NCBI RefSeq assembly: GCF_001458295.1
Contig: NZ_CYUD01000010.1
Coordinates: 62,001-126,000, forward strand
Direction of reading: 5' to 3'
Origin: Ruegeria denitrificans
Lineage (GTDB): Bacteria; Pseudomonadota; Alphaproteobacteria; Rhodobacterales; Rhodobacteraceae
DNA length: 64,000 nucleotides
Part shown: piece after piece, positions 8,714 through 18,307 of the stretch
Position numbering within the stretch: the stretch's first letter is position 1
How the letters are laid out: each line of letters opens with the position of its first letter
Position numbers and translations under genes: made by a program
The notes under the pieces: model-generated
Told to the model about the DNA's origin: nothing
Seen by the model: only the letters and a program-made list of their open reading frames with translations
Databases searched by the model: none

Positions 8714-9772
8714 ATGCAACGTGACTTTCATACCCTGACCGTGGCCGACACCCGCCAGGAAATCGGCGGCGCGGCCACCAGTGTCACTTTCGACGTCCCC
8801 CCAGCATTGGCCGATCTGTTTCAATGGGCGCCCGGGCAACATCTGACGGTCAGATTCCAGATTGCCGGTGCGGAGCAAAGGCGCAGCTACACCATCTCAA
8901 ACCCGCCGGGGTCTGCGCTGCGCATCACGGTCAAGCGCGTGAAGGATGGGATCATTTCCAACCACATAGGAGACACCCTGTCAGCCGGTGACACGGTTGA
9001 GGTCATGCCCCCCTTCGGACATTTCACACTGCAGCCGGGCCCCCTGAAGCGCTGCACTCATTATTTCTTTGGGGCTGGCAGCGGCATCACGCCGCTTTAT
9101 GCGATGATCAAATCGGTTCTGGCCGATGAGCCCCATTCCACGGCCCATCTGATTTATGGCAATGCCAACGCGAACAGCATCATTTTCTGCGATGAGCTTG
9201 AGCAGATGCAGGCGCAACACCCGGACCGGTTCACCCTTCGCCATGTCTTGTCACATCCGTCCTTGCTCAGCTGGTTTTCACCGTGGCGCACTGGGCGGCT
9301 GGACGCAGATACCATTCAGGCAGCACTCGCCGAAACGCCACCGGTGGCGCAGGACACTCATTACTGGATCTGCGGTCCCGGCAGTATGAATTCAGACATC
9401 CGGGGAGCACTGCGAAACCTGGATGTCCCGGACGATCGCATCCACATGGAAAGCTTTGGTGGAGACATTGAAGACGACCTGAGCGAGACTGGCATGGCGG
9501 CAACCGCCCGAATATCGCTAGGCGACAAGGTGGCGGATGTGCCTGTTGCTGCCGGACAAACCATTCTGGACGCAGCCCTCGCAGCCGGATTGAACCCGCC
9601 TTTCAGTTGCCAATCCGGCGTGTGTGGCGCTTGTGTCGCCTATCTTGAAGACGGCTCGGTTCATATGCGCAATCGGATGGCCCTGGAAGACCGGGACGTG
9701 GAAAAGGGGCAAATTCTGTGCTGCCAAAGTGTGGCGACGCAAAAGAACCTGTCCGTGCGATTTGAGGATTAA
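8714..9772 (+). CDS. FAD/NAD(P)H:2Fe-2S oxidoreductase (Rieske oxygenase reductase)
   Basis: A 352-residue three-domain flavoprotein: an FAD-binding barrel with RRSYTIS near residue 57, a nucleotide-binding domain with GAGSGITPLYAMI and YWICGPGSMN, and a C-terminal plant-type ferredoxin domain with CQSGVCGACVAYLEDG and a final cysteine in QILCCQS. This is the architecture of PaaE/HcaD-hybrid and of betaine or carnitine monooxygenase reductases. It passes NAD(P)H electrons to the Rieske oxygenase of the same operon. Last gene of the operon. Confidence 0.92.
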   Translation: MQRDFHTLTVADTRQEIGGAATSVTFDVPPALADLFQWAPGQHLTVRFQIAGAEQRRSYTISNPPGSALRITVKRVKDGIISNHIGDTLSAGDTVEVMPPFGHFTLQPGPLKRCTHYFFGAGSGITPLYAMIKSVLADEPHSTAHLIYGNANANSIIFCDELEQMQAQHPDRFTLRHVLSHPSLLSWFSPWRTGRLDADTIQAALAETPPVAQDTHYWICGPGSMNSDIRGALRNLDVPDDRIHMESFGGDIEDDLSETGMAATARISLGDKVADVPVAAGQTILDAALAAGLNPPFSCQSGVCGACVAYLEDGSVHMRNRMALEDRDVEKGQILCCQSVATQKNLSVRFED

Positions 9773-9804
9773 TCAGAACCGAAAGTTCAAACCGATCTTC
9801 GTTT

Positions 9805-10335
9805 TCAGAACGTCAGATCAGGTGCGGCGCGTGTGACGTCATGCGTGCTGCTCTGACCTGCGCGATCCACTTGGACGGCCAGGGTTTCAACCGATGGGAA
9901 ACGATCAAAATAAGCAAATCGGATGGTCTCGATAACTTCGATATTTTCACATTGGATCAGATATTCGGCCTGAAACTCATTGCTGTCATCACCACCCGAC
10001 CCGGTCGTATCCGTGTTTTGCCCCAATCCTATGGCCGACAGGGTGACGTTGGCCATCGCAGTAAAACACTCGGCCTCCTCAGTTACAATAAACAGCTCCA
10101 GCGGCTTGGAGAGGTCAGATATGGCCACAGCCACCGATGCCCGGCTTTCGTCGTTTTCCACCAGTTTATTGGTGCCAAGGATTTCAACAACCGGCAGCGC
10201 AAGCGACAAGGTGAATTCAGCCTCGGAAAACACGATATTCAAATGACCCGAGGTATGTTCCTGCGCAACAACACTATGAGCCTGCGACAGAGCAATCGCA
10301 GAAATCAAAGGCAGGGCGAAAGCTGCGCGTTTCAT
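9805..10335 (-). CDS. DUF2796 / ZrgA-like secreted protein
   Basis: A 176-residue protein with a signal peptide (MKRAAFALPLISAIALSQAHSVVA). The mature start EHTSGHLNIVFSEAEFTLSLALPVVEILG resembles the HxHG..LN.. opening of DUF2796 proteins, followed by a cysteine-bearing AECFT segment and EFQAEYLIQC. DUF2796/ZrgA members are linked to zinc uptake. This copy lacks the long His-rich stretches of some relatives, so metal binding is less certain. It is convergent with the Rieske operon and divergent from irpA, with an iron-type operator in between. Confidence 0.65.
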   Translation of the reverse strand: MKRAAFALPLISAIALSQAHSVVAQEHTSGHLNIVFSEAEFTLSLALPVVEILGTNKLVENDESRASVAVAISDLSKPLELFIVTEEAECFTAMANVTLSAIGLGQNTDTTGSGGDDSNEFQAEYLIQCENIEVIETIRFAYFDRFPSVETLAVQVDRAGQSSTHDVTRAAPDLTF

Positions 10336-10476
10336 AAACAGGCACCACTTACCAGGGAATCACAGAGGTCATTCTAATATGTTTCAAATCCCGTGCAATC
10401 TTGGCCCTACTTACGGCCCCCACCAATAATGGGGAGTGCCTAAGGTGGAGGTGATTATCCGACAATAAAACTCAGG

Positions 10477-10502
10477 TTGACATAGCTTACTATTTAACTC
10501 AG
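10477..10502 (+). promoter_or_regulatory. irpA promoter with putative iron-responsive box
   Basis: A -35 like TTGACA (10477-10482) is followed by CTTACTATTTAACTCAG at 10486-10502. Essentially the same 17-bp near-palindrome occurs before bfd (11931-11947) and hemP (50640-50656, minus strand). At irpA and hemP the box follows TTGACATA at identical spacing. This pattern suggests one shared iron regulator overlapping the core promoter. Identity with the Rhodobacterales 'iron-Rhodo box' is likely but I cannot verify its consensus here. Confidence 0.7.
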
Positions 10503-10566
10503 TTATTGCACCATACGCGCGGCATAGGCAGCGCAAAATTTTTTCTTACAGGAAAGCACCCCCTCA

Positions 10567-11838
10567 ATGACCCGTTTCTTCGCCGCCACCAGCATCCTGA
10601 CCCTTGGCATCGCATCTGCAGCCGTTGCTGGCGATGCGCCGTCAAAGGCCGATGTTCTGGACACCTACGCAAACATCGCCGAAGCGAAGTATGACGACAG
10701 CCTGATCGCAGCCAAAACATTGAACGAGGCTGTGAACGCCCTGATCTCCGAGCCGTCGGACGCCACCCTGAACGCAGCCCGTGCCGCCTGGGTTGCTGCT
10801 CGCGTGCCCTATCAGCAAACCGAGGTCTACCGATTTGGCAACGCCATCGTTGATGATTGGGAAGGCAAAGTGAACGCCTGGCCACTGGACGAAGGCCTGA
10901 TCGACTATGTCGACGCCTCTTACAGCGGGCCGACCGATGAAAACGAGTTTGCCGCGCTGAACGTGATCGCCAACCCCAGCTTTAACCTCTCAGGCGAAAC
11001 TATCGACGCCAGCGAAATCACGCCGGAACTGCTGGGCGAAACACTGCACGAAGCCGACGGGATCGAGGCAAACGTTGCCACTGGCTACCACGCCATCGAA
11101 TTCCTGCTATGGGGTCAGGACCTGAACGGCCACGGCGCAGGTGCGGGTAACCGTCCCTATACCGATTACGTTCAGGGTGACGCCTGCACCGGCGGCAACT
11201 GCGATCGCCGCGCCCAGTACCTGAGCGCCGCAACCGACTTGCTGGTCAGCGATCTGGAATGGATGGCCGCGCAATGGGCCGAAGGTGGAGAGGCGCGCAC
11301 TGCCCTGACTACGAATGAAACCGCAGGTGTCAGTGCCATCCTGACCGGCATGGGCTCGTTGTCTTATGGCGAACAGGCAGGTGAGCGTATGCGCCTTGGC
11401 CTGATGCTGAACGACCCCGAGGAAGAGCATGATTGCTTCTCGGACAACACCCACAACAGCCACTATTACGATGGCCTGGGCGTTCAGAACGTCTATCTGG
11501 GCATCTACACCCGTATCGACGGCACCCCGGTATCCGGCGCTTCGTTGTCGGATCTGGTGATCTCAGCCGATCCGTCGCTGGACGCCGAGATGAAGGTCAA
11601 ACTGGCCAACACTATGCAGGCCTTGGGCCGTTTGAAATCGACTGCCGAAGCCGGTTTCGCCTATGACCAGATGCTGGAACGCGGCAACGAAGGTGGCGAG
11701 CTGCTGATCATGGGCGGCGTCAATGGTCTGGTCGATCAGACCAAGACGATCGAGCGTATCGTGACCACTCTGGACTTGGATCAGATCGACTTCGAAGGCT
11801 CCGACAGCCTAGATAACCCTAACGCTGTTTTCCAATAA
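10567..11838 (+). CDS. irpA: Imelysin-family periplasmic iron-regulated protein
   Basis: A 423-residue imelysin (peptidase M75-like) protein with an N-terminal signal peptide ending near AVAGDA. The family hallmark GxHxxE is present as GYHAIEFLLWG around residue 177. Imelysins are periplasmic proteins linked to iron uptake, not proven peptidases. An iron-type operator lies upstream and the gene opens a run of iron genes (bfd, bfr, di-haem protein, second imelysin, DUF1513). Length is normal. Confidence 0.88.
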   Translation: MTRFFAATSILTLGIASAAVAGDAPSKADVLDTYANIAEAKYDDSLIAAKTLNEAVNALISEPSDATLNAARAAWVAARVPYQQTEVYRFGNAIVDDWEGKVNAWPLDEGLIDYVDASYSGPTDENEFAALNVIANPSFNLSGETIDASEITPELLGETLHEADGIEANVATGYHAIEFLLWGQDLNGHGAGAGNRPYTDYVQGDACTGGNCDRRAQYLSAATDLLVSDLEWMAAQWAEGGEARTALTTNETAGVSAILTGMGSLSYGEQAGERMRLGLMLNDPEEEHDCFSDNTHNSHYYDGLGVQNVYLGIYTRIDGTPVSGASLSDLVISADPSLDAEMKVKLANTMQALGRLKSTAEAGFAYDQMLERGNEGGELLIMGGVNGLVDQTKTIERIVTTLDLDQIDFEGSDSLDNPNAVFQ

Positions 11839-11851
11839 GCAGACCCCTTGC

Positions 11852-11879
11852 TGGGGGCGTGCGCAAATTCACGCCCCCA
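11852..11879 (+). terminator. Terminator-like hairpin after irpA
   Basis: Ten-base perfect arms TGGGGGCGTG / CACGCCCCCA enclose an 8-base loop, 13 bases after the irpA stop; a short T-containing tract (CCTTATTG) follows. Confidence 0.7.
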
Positions 11880-11930
11880 ACCTTATTGTCACGCAGAATT
11901 GTGACTTATCGCTGGACCTCAGAAAAATAG

Positions 11931-11947
11931 CTTACTAATTAAGTAAG
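11931..11947 (+). promoter_or_regulatory. Putative iron-responsive box before bfd-bfr
   Basis: CTTACTAATTAAGTAAG has perfect six-base arms CTTACT/AGTAAG around a 5-base centre. It lies 24 bases before the bfd start and shares its left half with the irpA box, including the preceding ATAG. It is the most symmetric of the three copies in the window. Confidence 0.7.
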
Positions 11948-11971
11948 AAATAACCCGAGCACAGATTCGCT

Positions 11972-12265
11972 ATGATTGTATGTCACTGCACAAACATATC
12001 TGACCAGGATATTCGCGCCGCGATCGACTGGATGCGGGCGTCGGATGCACAAGCGATCATAACCCCCGGCAAGATCTATCACGCCCTCGGAAAATCTGCG
12101 GATTGTGGCGGTTGCATGCCGCTTTTCCTAGACACGATGCGATCGAACGATAATCTGGAAGTACCCATCCAACTCCGCGCGCTGCGCACCGGAGCCACAC
12201 AGGAGAAAGCAGATGAAGGGCGATCCCAAGGTCTTAGAGTATCTGAACAAATCTCTGCGGCATGA
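11972..12265 (+). CDS. bfd: Bacterioferritin-associated ferredoxin
   Basis: A 97-residue protein whose first 50 residues form a Bfd-type 2Fe-2S domain, with ligands C4, C6, C45 and C48 (CHC...CGGC). Bfd docks on bacterioferritin and reduces its stored ferric iron for release. The C-terminal 40 residues are a non-domain tail. The last 53 bases overlap the bfr start in another frame, so the tail may be constrained by the bfr leader rather than by Bfd function. Confidence 0.85.
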   Translation: MIVCHCTNISDQDIRAAIDWMRASDAQAIITPGKIYHALGKSADCGGCMPLFLDTMRSNDNLEVPIQLRALRTGATQEKADEGRSQGLRVSEQISAA

Positions 12266-12698
12266 ACTGACGGCGGTAAGTCAGTATTGGCTGCATTACC
12301 GCCTGCAGGAGGATTGGGGGCTTGGCCACATGGCCAAGAAAAGCCGCGAAGAATCCATCGAAGAAATGGAACACGCGGACAAGCTGATCGAGCGGATCAT
12401 TTTTCTGGAAGGCCACCCCAACCTGCAAAAACTCAACCCCCTGAGGATCGGTCAGACCCCCAAGGAAACAATGGAATGCGACCTGGCCGCAGAACTGGAA
12501 GCCCGCGCGCTGTACGCCGAGGCGCGCGATCACTGCCGCGAAGCGGGGGACTTTGTCTCGATGTCGCTGTTCGAAGGATTGCTGCGCGATGAAGAAGGTC
12601 ATATCGATTTTCTGGAAACGCAGCTCGACCTGTACGAAAGGATTGGCGAAGCCAATTATGCGCAACTCAACGCATCGAAGATGGACGAAGGCGAATAG
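12213..12698 (+). CDS. bfr: Bacterioferritin
   Basis: A 161-residue haem-containing ferritin that oxidises and stores iron in a 24-mer shell. All key residues sit at the canonical positions: ferroxidase ligands E18, E51, H54, E94, E127 and H130, and haem-ligand M52. AGGAGAAAGC before the ATG is a good ribosome binding site located inside bfd. It overlaps bfd by 53 bases and the di-haem gene by 41 bases, giving a tightly packed iron operon. Confidence 0.96.
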   Translation: MKGDPKVLEYLNKSLRHELTAVSQYWLHYRLQEDWGLGHMAKKSREESIEEMEHADKLIERIIFLEGHPNLQKLNPLRIGQTPKETMECDLAAELEARALYAEARDHCREAGDFVSMSLFEGLLRDEEGHIDFLETQLDLYERIGEANYAQLNASKMDEGE

Positions 12699-14199
12699 CC
12701 TTTTCATCCTGTTGGTGGCCGCATTGGCGGCCACCCAAACCTCGGCAGCCGAGCTGCAGGATCTCCACCTGAATTTCGAACCCAGAACCGAGGATGAGCG
12801 CGCGCGTATCGCAAACGTGACCGCCCCGCCCATAGATTTCAACGCACCTCAAAGATTCGAAGACCTGCCCGGCGGGGCTGCCACGGTCCGCGCGCGCACT
12901 GACGCTGACGCGTTCTCGCAACCCTCGGGCAATCTGAGCTTTGAGCAGGAACTGGACTTTCGGGTCGGCAACGGGCTGTTCCGGAAAATCTGGGTGTCTT
13001 CCCCGGCCTCTACGTTGGCCTCGGACGGGCTGGGACCGCTATACAATGCCCGTTCGTGCCAGCGCTGTCACATCAAGGACGGGCGCGGGCACACGCCCAG
13101 CGGCCCGGATGACAACGCGATTTCGATGTTCCTGCGGGTCTCGATCCCTGGTGGTCCCGGGCATCAAGAGATCGAAGACTATATCGCCACCCAGCCTGAT
13201 CCGACCTACGGTAGCCAGATGCAGGATCTGGCCCTGCTGGGCCATCAGGCCGAGTATACCTTGGACATCACATACGAAGACGTCCCGGTAACCCTGTCGG
13301 ATGGTGAAACAGTCACTTTACGTAAACCGACCTACACTGCAGCTGACCTTGGCTATGGGCCACTGCACCCAGATGCCATGCTTAGCCCCCGTGTGGCACC
13401 ACAAATGATCGGGCTTGGCCTGCTCGAAGCAATCCCGGTCGAGGACCTGCTGGCCAACGCAGATCCTGACGATGCGGATGGGGATGGTATTTCCGGCCGA
13501 CCGAACATTGTCTGGGCAACTGAATTTGATACACCGATGATGGGTCGATACGGGCACAAGGCCGGCATGCCCACAATTATGGAACAATCGGCTGCGGCCT
13601 TTGCCGGTGATATCGGCATCTCAAGCCCGCTTTACCCCGCCAGCCACGGTGATTGTACCGAGGCGCAAATTGACTGTGTGAAGGGCCCGCATGGCGATGG
13701 TGATACGCGCGTGTTTGAGATTGACCAGATCAGCATGGATCTGGTTGCCTTTTATAGCCGCAATCTGGGCGTACCTGCGCGGCGGGATTTGGACGATCCC
13801 GAAGTGCTGCGCGGCAAGCAGGTGTTTCATGACACTGGCTGCGCGTCCTGCCACACACCGGCCTTTGTCACCCATCGCATGACGGATCGGCCAGAGCAGA
13901 GTTTCCAGCTGATTTGGCCTTATACCGACCTGCTTCTGCACGACATGGGCGAGGGGCTGGCCGATAACCGCCCCGAAGGCCGCGCCACAGGCCGCGAATG
14001 GAAGACACCACCGCTTTGGGGTATCGGATTGACCGAACAGGTGTCAGGCCACACCCAGTTCCTGCATGATGGTCGGGCGCAATCTTTGCTGGAGGCCATC
14101 CTGTGGCATGGAGGCGAGGCTCAGGCGGCCCGGGATGCGGTCGTTGCCATGCCCAAACCTGATCGCGATGCCCTGATCCGTTTTCTGGAAAGCCTTTAA
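12658..14199 (+). CDS. Di-haem oxidoreductase (DUF1111 / DHOR family)
   Basis: A 513-residue protein with a signal peptide from the in-frame ATG at 12658 ([30 protein letters not shown]). Two CxxCH haem-c sites are visible, CQRCH and CASCH, within MauG/cytochrome-c-peroxidase-like surroundings. Family members are periplasmic di-haem proteins commonly found with imelysins, where a redox role in iron uptake has been suggested. The start lies inside bfr (41-base overlap); the frame stays open further upstream but that part is bfr shadow. The stop shares a base with the next gene's start. Confidence 0.85.
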   Translation: MRNSTHRRWTKANSLFILLVAALAATQTSAAELQDLHLNFEPRTEDERARIANVTAPPIDFNAPQRFEDLPGGAATVRARTDADAFSQPSGNLSFEQELDFRVGNGLFRKIWVSSPASTLASDGLGPLYNARSCQRCHIKDGRGHTPSGPDDNAISMFLRVSIPGGPGHQEIEDYIATQPDPTYGSQMQDLALLGHQAEYTLDITYEDVPVTLSDGETVTLRKPTYTAADLGYGPLHPDAMLSPRVAPQMIGLGLLEAIPVEDLLANADPDDADGDGISGRPNIVWATEFDTPMMGRYGHKAGMPTIMEQSAAAFAGDIGISSPLYPASHGDCTEAQIDCVKGPHGDGDTRVFEIDQISMDLVAFYSRNLGVPARRDLDDPEVLRGKQVFHDTGCASCHTPAFVTHRMTDRPEQSFQLIWPYTDLLLHDMGEGLADNRPEGRATGREWKTPPLWGIGLTEQVSGHTQFLHDGRAQSLLEAILWHGGEAQAARDAVVAMPKPDRDALIRFLESL

Positions 14200-15209
14200 T
14201 GCGTATCCTTATTGCTGCAGTTGCTGTGGCGCTGCCTTTTTCCGCGTTGGCGCAGGACCGAGGACCGATCCTTTCGGACGTTGTTGAAAGACACATTATA
14301 CCCGGTTTCGCCTCACTGGCTGATGCGACCGGAGCGCTGACGCAGGCCGCGCAAACTGATTGCTCCCCAAACTCGCCCGATTTGCGCGCCGCCTATCACA
14401 CGGCCTTCGACGACTGGATTTCGGTCAGCCATCTGCGCTTTGGTCCAACCGAAGTGGACGACCGCGCCTTTGCGCTGGCTTTCTGGCCGGACACTAAAGG
14501 GTTTACGCCCAAGGCCTTGTCCGGGTTGATCTCAAACGAAGATGCCGCCGTTGAAAGCCCCGAGGAATTTGCCGAGACATCCGTCGCCGGACGAGGCTTT
14601 TTTGCGTTAGAGCAGATGCTCTTTGACCCCAAGTTTTCGGATCAGGGTAACGAAGGCTATCGCTGTGCGTTGATACGGGCCATCACCACCGATATCGACG
14701 ACAATGCCCGCGCGATAAACGCGGATTGGGGCGACTATGCAACCGCCCTGATCCAACCGGGTGACAACGCCCTCTATCGGTCGGATGACGAGGCCCTGCA
14801 AGAGCTTTACAAAGCGCTTGTGACCGGCCTTGAATTTACCGGAGATACCCGCCTTGGCCGCCCAATGGGCACCTTCGACCGTCCCCGCCCCAACCGGGCC
14901 GAGGCGCGCCGGTCGGACCGCTCGCTGCGCCACGTCGAATTGTCCTTGATCGCCCTGCGCGATCTGTCCGCGCGCCTGTCGGTGGACCACCCAGAGATTG
15001 CCGACGATCTGGACAGCGCTTTCGACAAGGCCATCATCCGGGCGCAATCTCTGAACGATCCGGCGCTCGCCGGGGTCGCCACCCCGCGGGGCCGTATTCG
15101 GGTCGAAGCCTTGCAACAGGCGATCAATGATATCCGCACAATTGCCTCAACCAAGCTGGGTCCGACACTGGGCATCAACGCCGGGTTCAATTCACTGGAC
15201 GGGGATTGA
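14199..15209 (+). CDS. Second imelysin-family protein
   Basis: A 336-residue periplasmic imelysin-like protein with signal peptide [19 protein letters not shown]. The GxHxxE position reads GRGFFALEQMLF, so the histidine is replaced while the glutamate remains. This points to altered metal binding relative to the first imelysin. It directly follows the di-haem gene (1-base overlap), forming the recurring imelysin/di-haem/imelysin/DUF1513 arrangement. Confidence 0.82.
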   Translation: MRILIAAVAVALPFSALAQDRGPILSDVVERHIIPGFASLADATGALTQAAQTDCSPNSPDLRAAYHTAFDDWISVSHLRFGPTEVDDRAFALAFWPDTKGFTPKALSGLISNEDAAVESPEEFAETSVAGRGFFALEQMLFDPKFSDQGNEGYRCALIRAITTDIDDNARAINADWGDYATALIQPGDNALYRSDDEALQELYKALVTGLEFTGDTRLGRPMGTFDRPRPNRAEARRSDRSLRHVELSLIALRDLSARLSVDHPEIADDLDSAFDKAIIRAQSLNDPALAGVATPRGRIRVEALQQAINDIRTIASTKLGPTLGINAGFNSLDGD

Positions 15210-15212
15210 CCC

Positions 15213-16295
15213 GTGCCCAGTCGACGCCATTTCTTGGCCGGTCTGGCCGCCACCAGCCTTGCACCGATACGTGGGTGGGCGGCAGTTGGTTCGCCGGATT
15301 ATCTGGCCGCGGCCTTGTTCCCGGATGGCAGCTATCGGCTGGCCGGGCTTGATACGGGCGGAGATATCTTGTTTTCCCTGCCCCTGCCCGCGCGCGGCCA
15401 CGCGGCAGCAGCCCATCCGCACTGGGCACAGGCCGTGGCCTTTGCCCGCCGCCCCGGCACCTTTGCGGTGGTCATCGACTGTACCACAGGCACCGAAATC
15501 ACCCGGCTGACTGCCCCCGAAGGTCGCCATTTCTATGGCCATGGCGTCTTTTCGCCTGACGGCTCCCGCCTGTTCACCACCGAAAACGACTATGAGGCCG
15601 CAGATGGCGTGATCGGCGTCTGGAACACAGACGACTATACCCGCATGGGCGAGTTCCCCTCGGGCGGTGTCGGCCCACATGATATGAGGCTGATGCCCGA
15701 CGGGCAAACGCTGGCCATCGCTAATGGCGGCATCGAAACCCACCCCGAGACGGGACGCACCAAGCTGAACTTGCCAACAATGCAGCCACGGCTGACCTAT
15801 CTGGATGTGTCCGGCACGGTCTTGGAACAGGTTGAACTGCCACGCGCTCTGCATAAGAACTCGATCCGGCATCTGGCGGTGCGACGCGACGGGTTGGTGG
15901 CCTTTGCGATGCAGTGGCAGGGAGATAAAGCGCAGCACCCTCCTCTGCTCGGCCTGCACCGTCGGGGCGAAACCCTCCGTTTGCTTTCGGCCCCTGAGGC
16001 CGTGCAAAGTACGTTGCAAGGCTATGCGGGCAGCGTCGCCTTTGCCGGCGATGGATCCACGGTTGCCATCACCTGCCCGCGCGGCAACGCCTTGCACCGG
16101 TTCAGCGTCGCGGACGGGCAATTGACTGGTGTTTTCCCGTTGGAGGACGTCTGCGGCCTTGGCCCAGGCCCCGAAGGCTATTTTTTTACCACCGGCACCG
16201 GGATTGTCGGAGAGCTGACATCCGGACCCCACATTTCGGCCCGACCGGACTGTCAATGGGACAATCACCTGATCCCAATTCGCAAGCCTGCATAA
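15213..16295 (+). CDS. DUF1513 beta-propeller-like protein, Tat-exported
   Basis: A 360-residue protein with a GTG start 3 bases after the second imelysin. The N-terminus SRRHFLAGLAATSLAP is a clear twin-arginine signal, so it is probably exported folded. Repeated blades (GHGVFSPDGSRLFTTEND, GVGPHDMRLMPDG, SIRHLAVRRDG) suggest a seven-bladed propeller. DUF1513 proteins accompany imelysin/di-haem genes in many proteobacteria; the function is unknown, probably in periplasmic iron handling. Confidence 0.85.
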   Translation: MPSRRHFLAGLAATSLAPIRGWAAVGSPDYLAAALFPDGSYRLAGLDTGGDILFSLPLPARGHAAAAHPHWAQAVAFARRPGTFAVVIDCTTGTEITRLTAPEGRHFYGHGVFSPDGSRLFTTENDYEAADGVIGVWNTDDYTRMGEFPSGGVGPHDMRLMPDGQTLAIANGGIETHPETGRTKLNLPTMQPRLTYLDVSGTVLEQVELPRALHKNSIRHLAVRRDGLVAFAMQWQGDKAQHPPLLGLHRRGETLRLLSAPEAVQSTLQGYAGSVAFAGDGSTVAITCPRGNALHRFSVADGQLTGVFPLEDVCGLGPGPEGYFFTTGTGIVGELTSGPHISARPDCQWDNHLIPIRKPA

Positions 16296-16395
16296 ACTCG
16301 GCAAACCCGACCACATAGATTACACTTGGAAGAATCAAACAGCTGCCGTAATGGCGGGCGCGAGACCGGCACATTAATTGCAAGGATTGACCTGA

Positions 16396-18285
16396 TTGAA
16401 ACAGACGCCCGACGCACCGCATTCCATCTACGGGGTTGAGAAATGGGGCAAAGGCCTCATCGAGGTGACGGAGCAGGGCGAGATCGGTCTGCGCAATCCT
16501 CTTGTGCCCGAGGCAGAGGCGATCAGTCTGCCGGGAATTCTGCAGGATCTAGACGAACGCGGTATCAAGGCACCGATGTTGCTGCGCATCAGCTCGTATC
16601 TGGAAAACGAGATTGCCCATATCAACGAAAGCTTTCGCGATGCGATTGCACGTGTCGGCTACAAAGGCAGCTATCGCGGCGTCTTCCCGATCAAGGTGAA
16701 CCAGCAGGCCCAGGTGGTCGACCGGATCGTCGAGTTCGGCAAGAAATACAATTACGGGCTCGAGGCCGGGTCCAAGCCCGAATTGGTCGTCGCATTGGCG
16801 CACCGTCTGGCCAGCGAAGCGCTGATTGTCTGCAATGGCGTCAAGGATGCCGAGTTCATCCAACTTGCCATCCTCAGCCGCAAGATCGGCTTCAACACGG
16901 TCATCGTTCTGGAAAGTCCGAAAGAGGCCGAAACGGTGATCGAGGTCTTTAACGAGCTGGGCATCGAACCCCTGATCGGGGTGAGGGTGAAACTGACCAA
17001 TCAGATCAGCGGCAAATGGGAAGAAAGCTCGGGTGACCGGTCCGCCTTTGGAATGAACACCGACCAATTGGTGGCTACTGTGGATATGCTGAAAGCGGCC
17101 GGTCTGCTGCATTGCCTGAAGTTGCAGCACTCGCATCTGGGCAGCCAGGTGCAGGACGTCAACGACGTGCGCCGCGCCGTGGGTGAGGCCTGCCGCTACT
17201 ACACCGAACTGACGCGCGAGGGCGTGCCGCTGACCCATCTGGATCTCGGCGGCGGCATGGGCGTAGATTATACGGGTGAGAAGAAGGCTACCGAGAACTC
17301 GATCAACTATACGGTCGAAGAATACTGCGCCAACGTGGTTGAAACTGTGGCCTACGCCATGGACGAGGCCGAAGTGAACCATCCTACACTGGTGACCGAG
17401 AGCGGACGCGCCGTGGTGGCAACATCGTCGATGCTGGTGTTCAACGTGCTGGAAAGCACCTTGTATGACGCCCCCAATGGCCCTGAGGTCGAAGCGGACG
17501 ATCACCATCTTGTCTCAGACCTTGCCGCGATCAACGGGTACCTCAGCACCGAGCGTTTGCAGGAATGCTGGAACGATGCCAATTTTTACCGAAACGAGCT
17601 GCGCGCGCTGTTCCGCCGCGGCTATGTCGACCTGCGCCAGATGGCGCGGGCCGAGCGGATTTACCTGTCGCTGATGGCCCGTCTCAAGGCGCTGGCCGCC
17701 AGTGATGATCTGGATACGGATGTGGACGACCAGCTTGAGAAAGTGGCGGATATCTACCACTGCAACTTCTCGCTGTTCCAGTCGCTGCCAGACGTCTGGG
17801 CCATCGACCAGCTGCACCCGATCGTGCCTCTGCAAAACTTGAACCGGACACCCGACCGCCGTGCGGTTCTGTCCGACATCACCTGTGACAGCGACGGTAA
17901 GATCGACCGGTTCATTCTGGCCGACGGTGTTTCACCCAGCTTGCCGGTACATTCCCTGCCCGAAGATCAGGAATACCTGATGGGCGTGTTCTTCGTGGGC
18001 GCCTATCAGGAAACACTGGGCGATCTGCACAACCTGTTCGGGGACACCAATGTCGTTACCATCGACCTGCGCGCAGATGGCGGCTTTGACCTGCTGCACG
18101 AGCAAGAGGGTGACACGATCAGCCAAGTCCTGTCCTATGTCGAGTTCGATCCGCAGGATTGCGTCGCCGCGTTCCGCAAAATGGTGGACGAGGCGATTTC
18201 GACCGGTACTCTGATGGCCAAGGACCGCAAAACCCTGATGAGCGCCTATCGCGACTCGATCAACGGCTACACCTATTACGAATAA
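16396..18285 (+). CDS. speA: Biosynthetic arginine decarboxylase
   Basis: A 629-residue PLP enzyme of fold III that converts arginine to agmatine. The PLP lysine is K100 in GVFPIKVNQQ; GGGMGVDYTG and the C-terminal DITCDSDG segment are typical of SpeA. The start is TTG at 16396, with AAGGA 9 bases upstream. It opens a four-gene polyamine operon; agmatine goes to the agmatinase at the end of the operon. Confidence 0.95.
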   Translation: MKQTPDAPHSIYGVEKWGKGLIEVTEQGEIGLRNPLVPEAEAISLPGILQDLDERGIKAPMLLRISSYLENEIAHINESFRDAIARVGYKGSYRGVFPIKVNQQAQVVDRIVEFGKKYNYGLEAGSKPELVVALAHRLASEALIVCNGVKDAEFIQLAILSRKIGFNTVIVLESPKEAETVIEVFNELGIEPLIGVRVKLTNQISGKWEESSGDRSAFGMNTDQLVATVDMLKAAGLLHCLKLQHSHLGSQVQDVNDVRRAVGEACRYYTELTREGVPLTHLDLGGGMGVDYTGEKKATENSINYTVEEYCANVVETVAYAMDEAEVNHPTLVTESGRAVVATSSMLVFNVLESTLYDAPNGPEVEADDHHLVSDLAAINGYLSTERLQECWNDANFYRNELRALFRRGYVDLRQMARAERIYLSLMARLKALAASDDLDTDVDDQLEKVADIYHCNFSLFQSLPDVWAIDQLHPIVPLQNLNRTPDRRAVLSDITCDSDGKIDRFILADGVSPSLPVHSLPEDQEYLMGVFFVGAYQETLGDLHNLFGDTNVVTIDLRADGGFDLLHEQEGDTISQVLSYVEFDPQDCVAAFRKMVDEAISTGTLMAKDRKTLMSAYRDSINGYTYYE

Positions 18286-18307
18286 CCCCAGAGAGGAGAT
18301 TACCCCC

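Noticed and set aside
12553..12657. Upstream extension of the di-haem gene
   Set aside because: It runs within bfr and lacks signal-peptide character; the ATG at 12658 gives a standard signal peptide.
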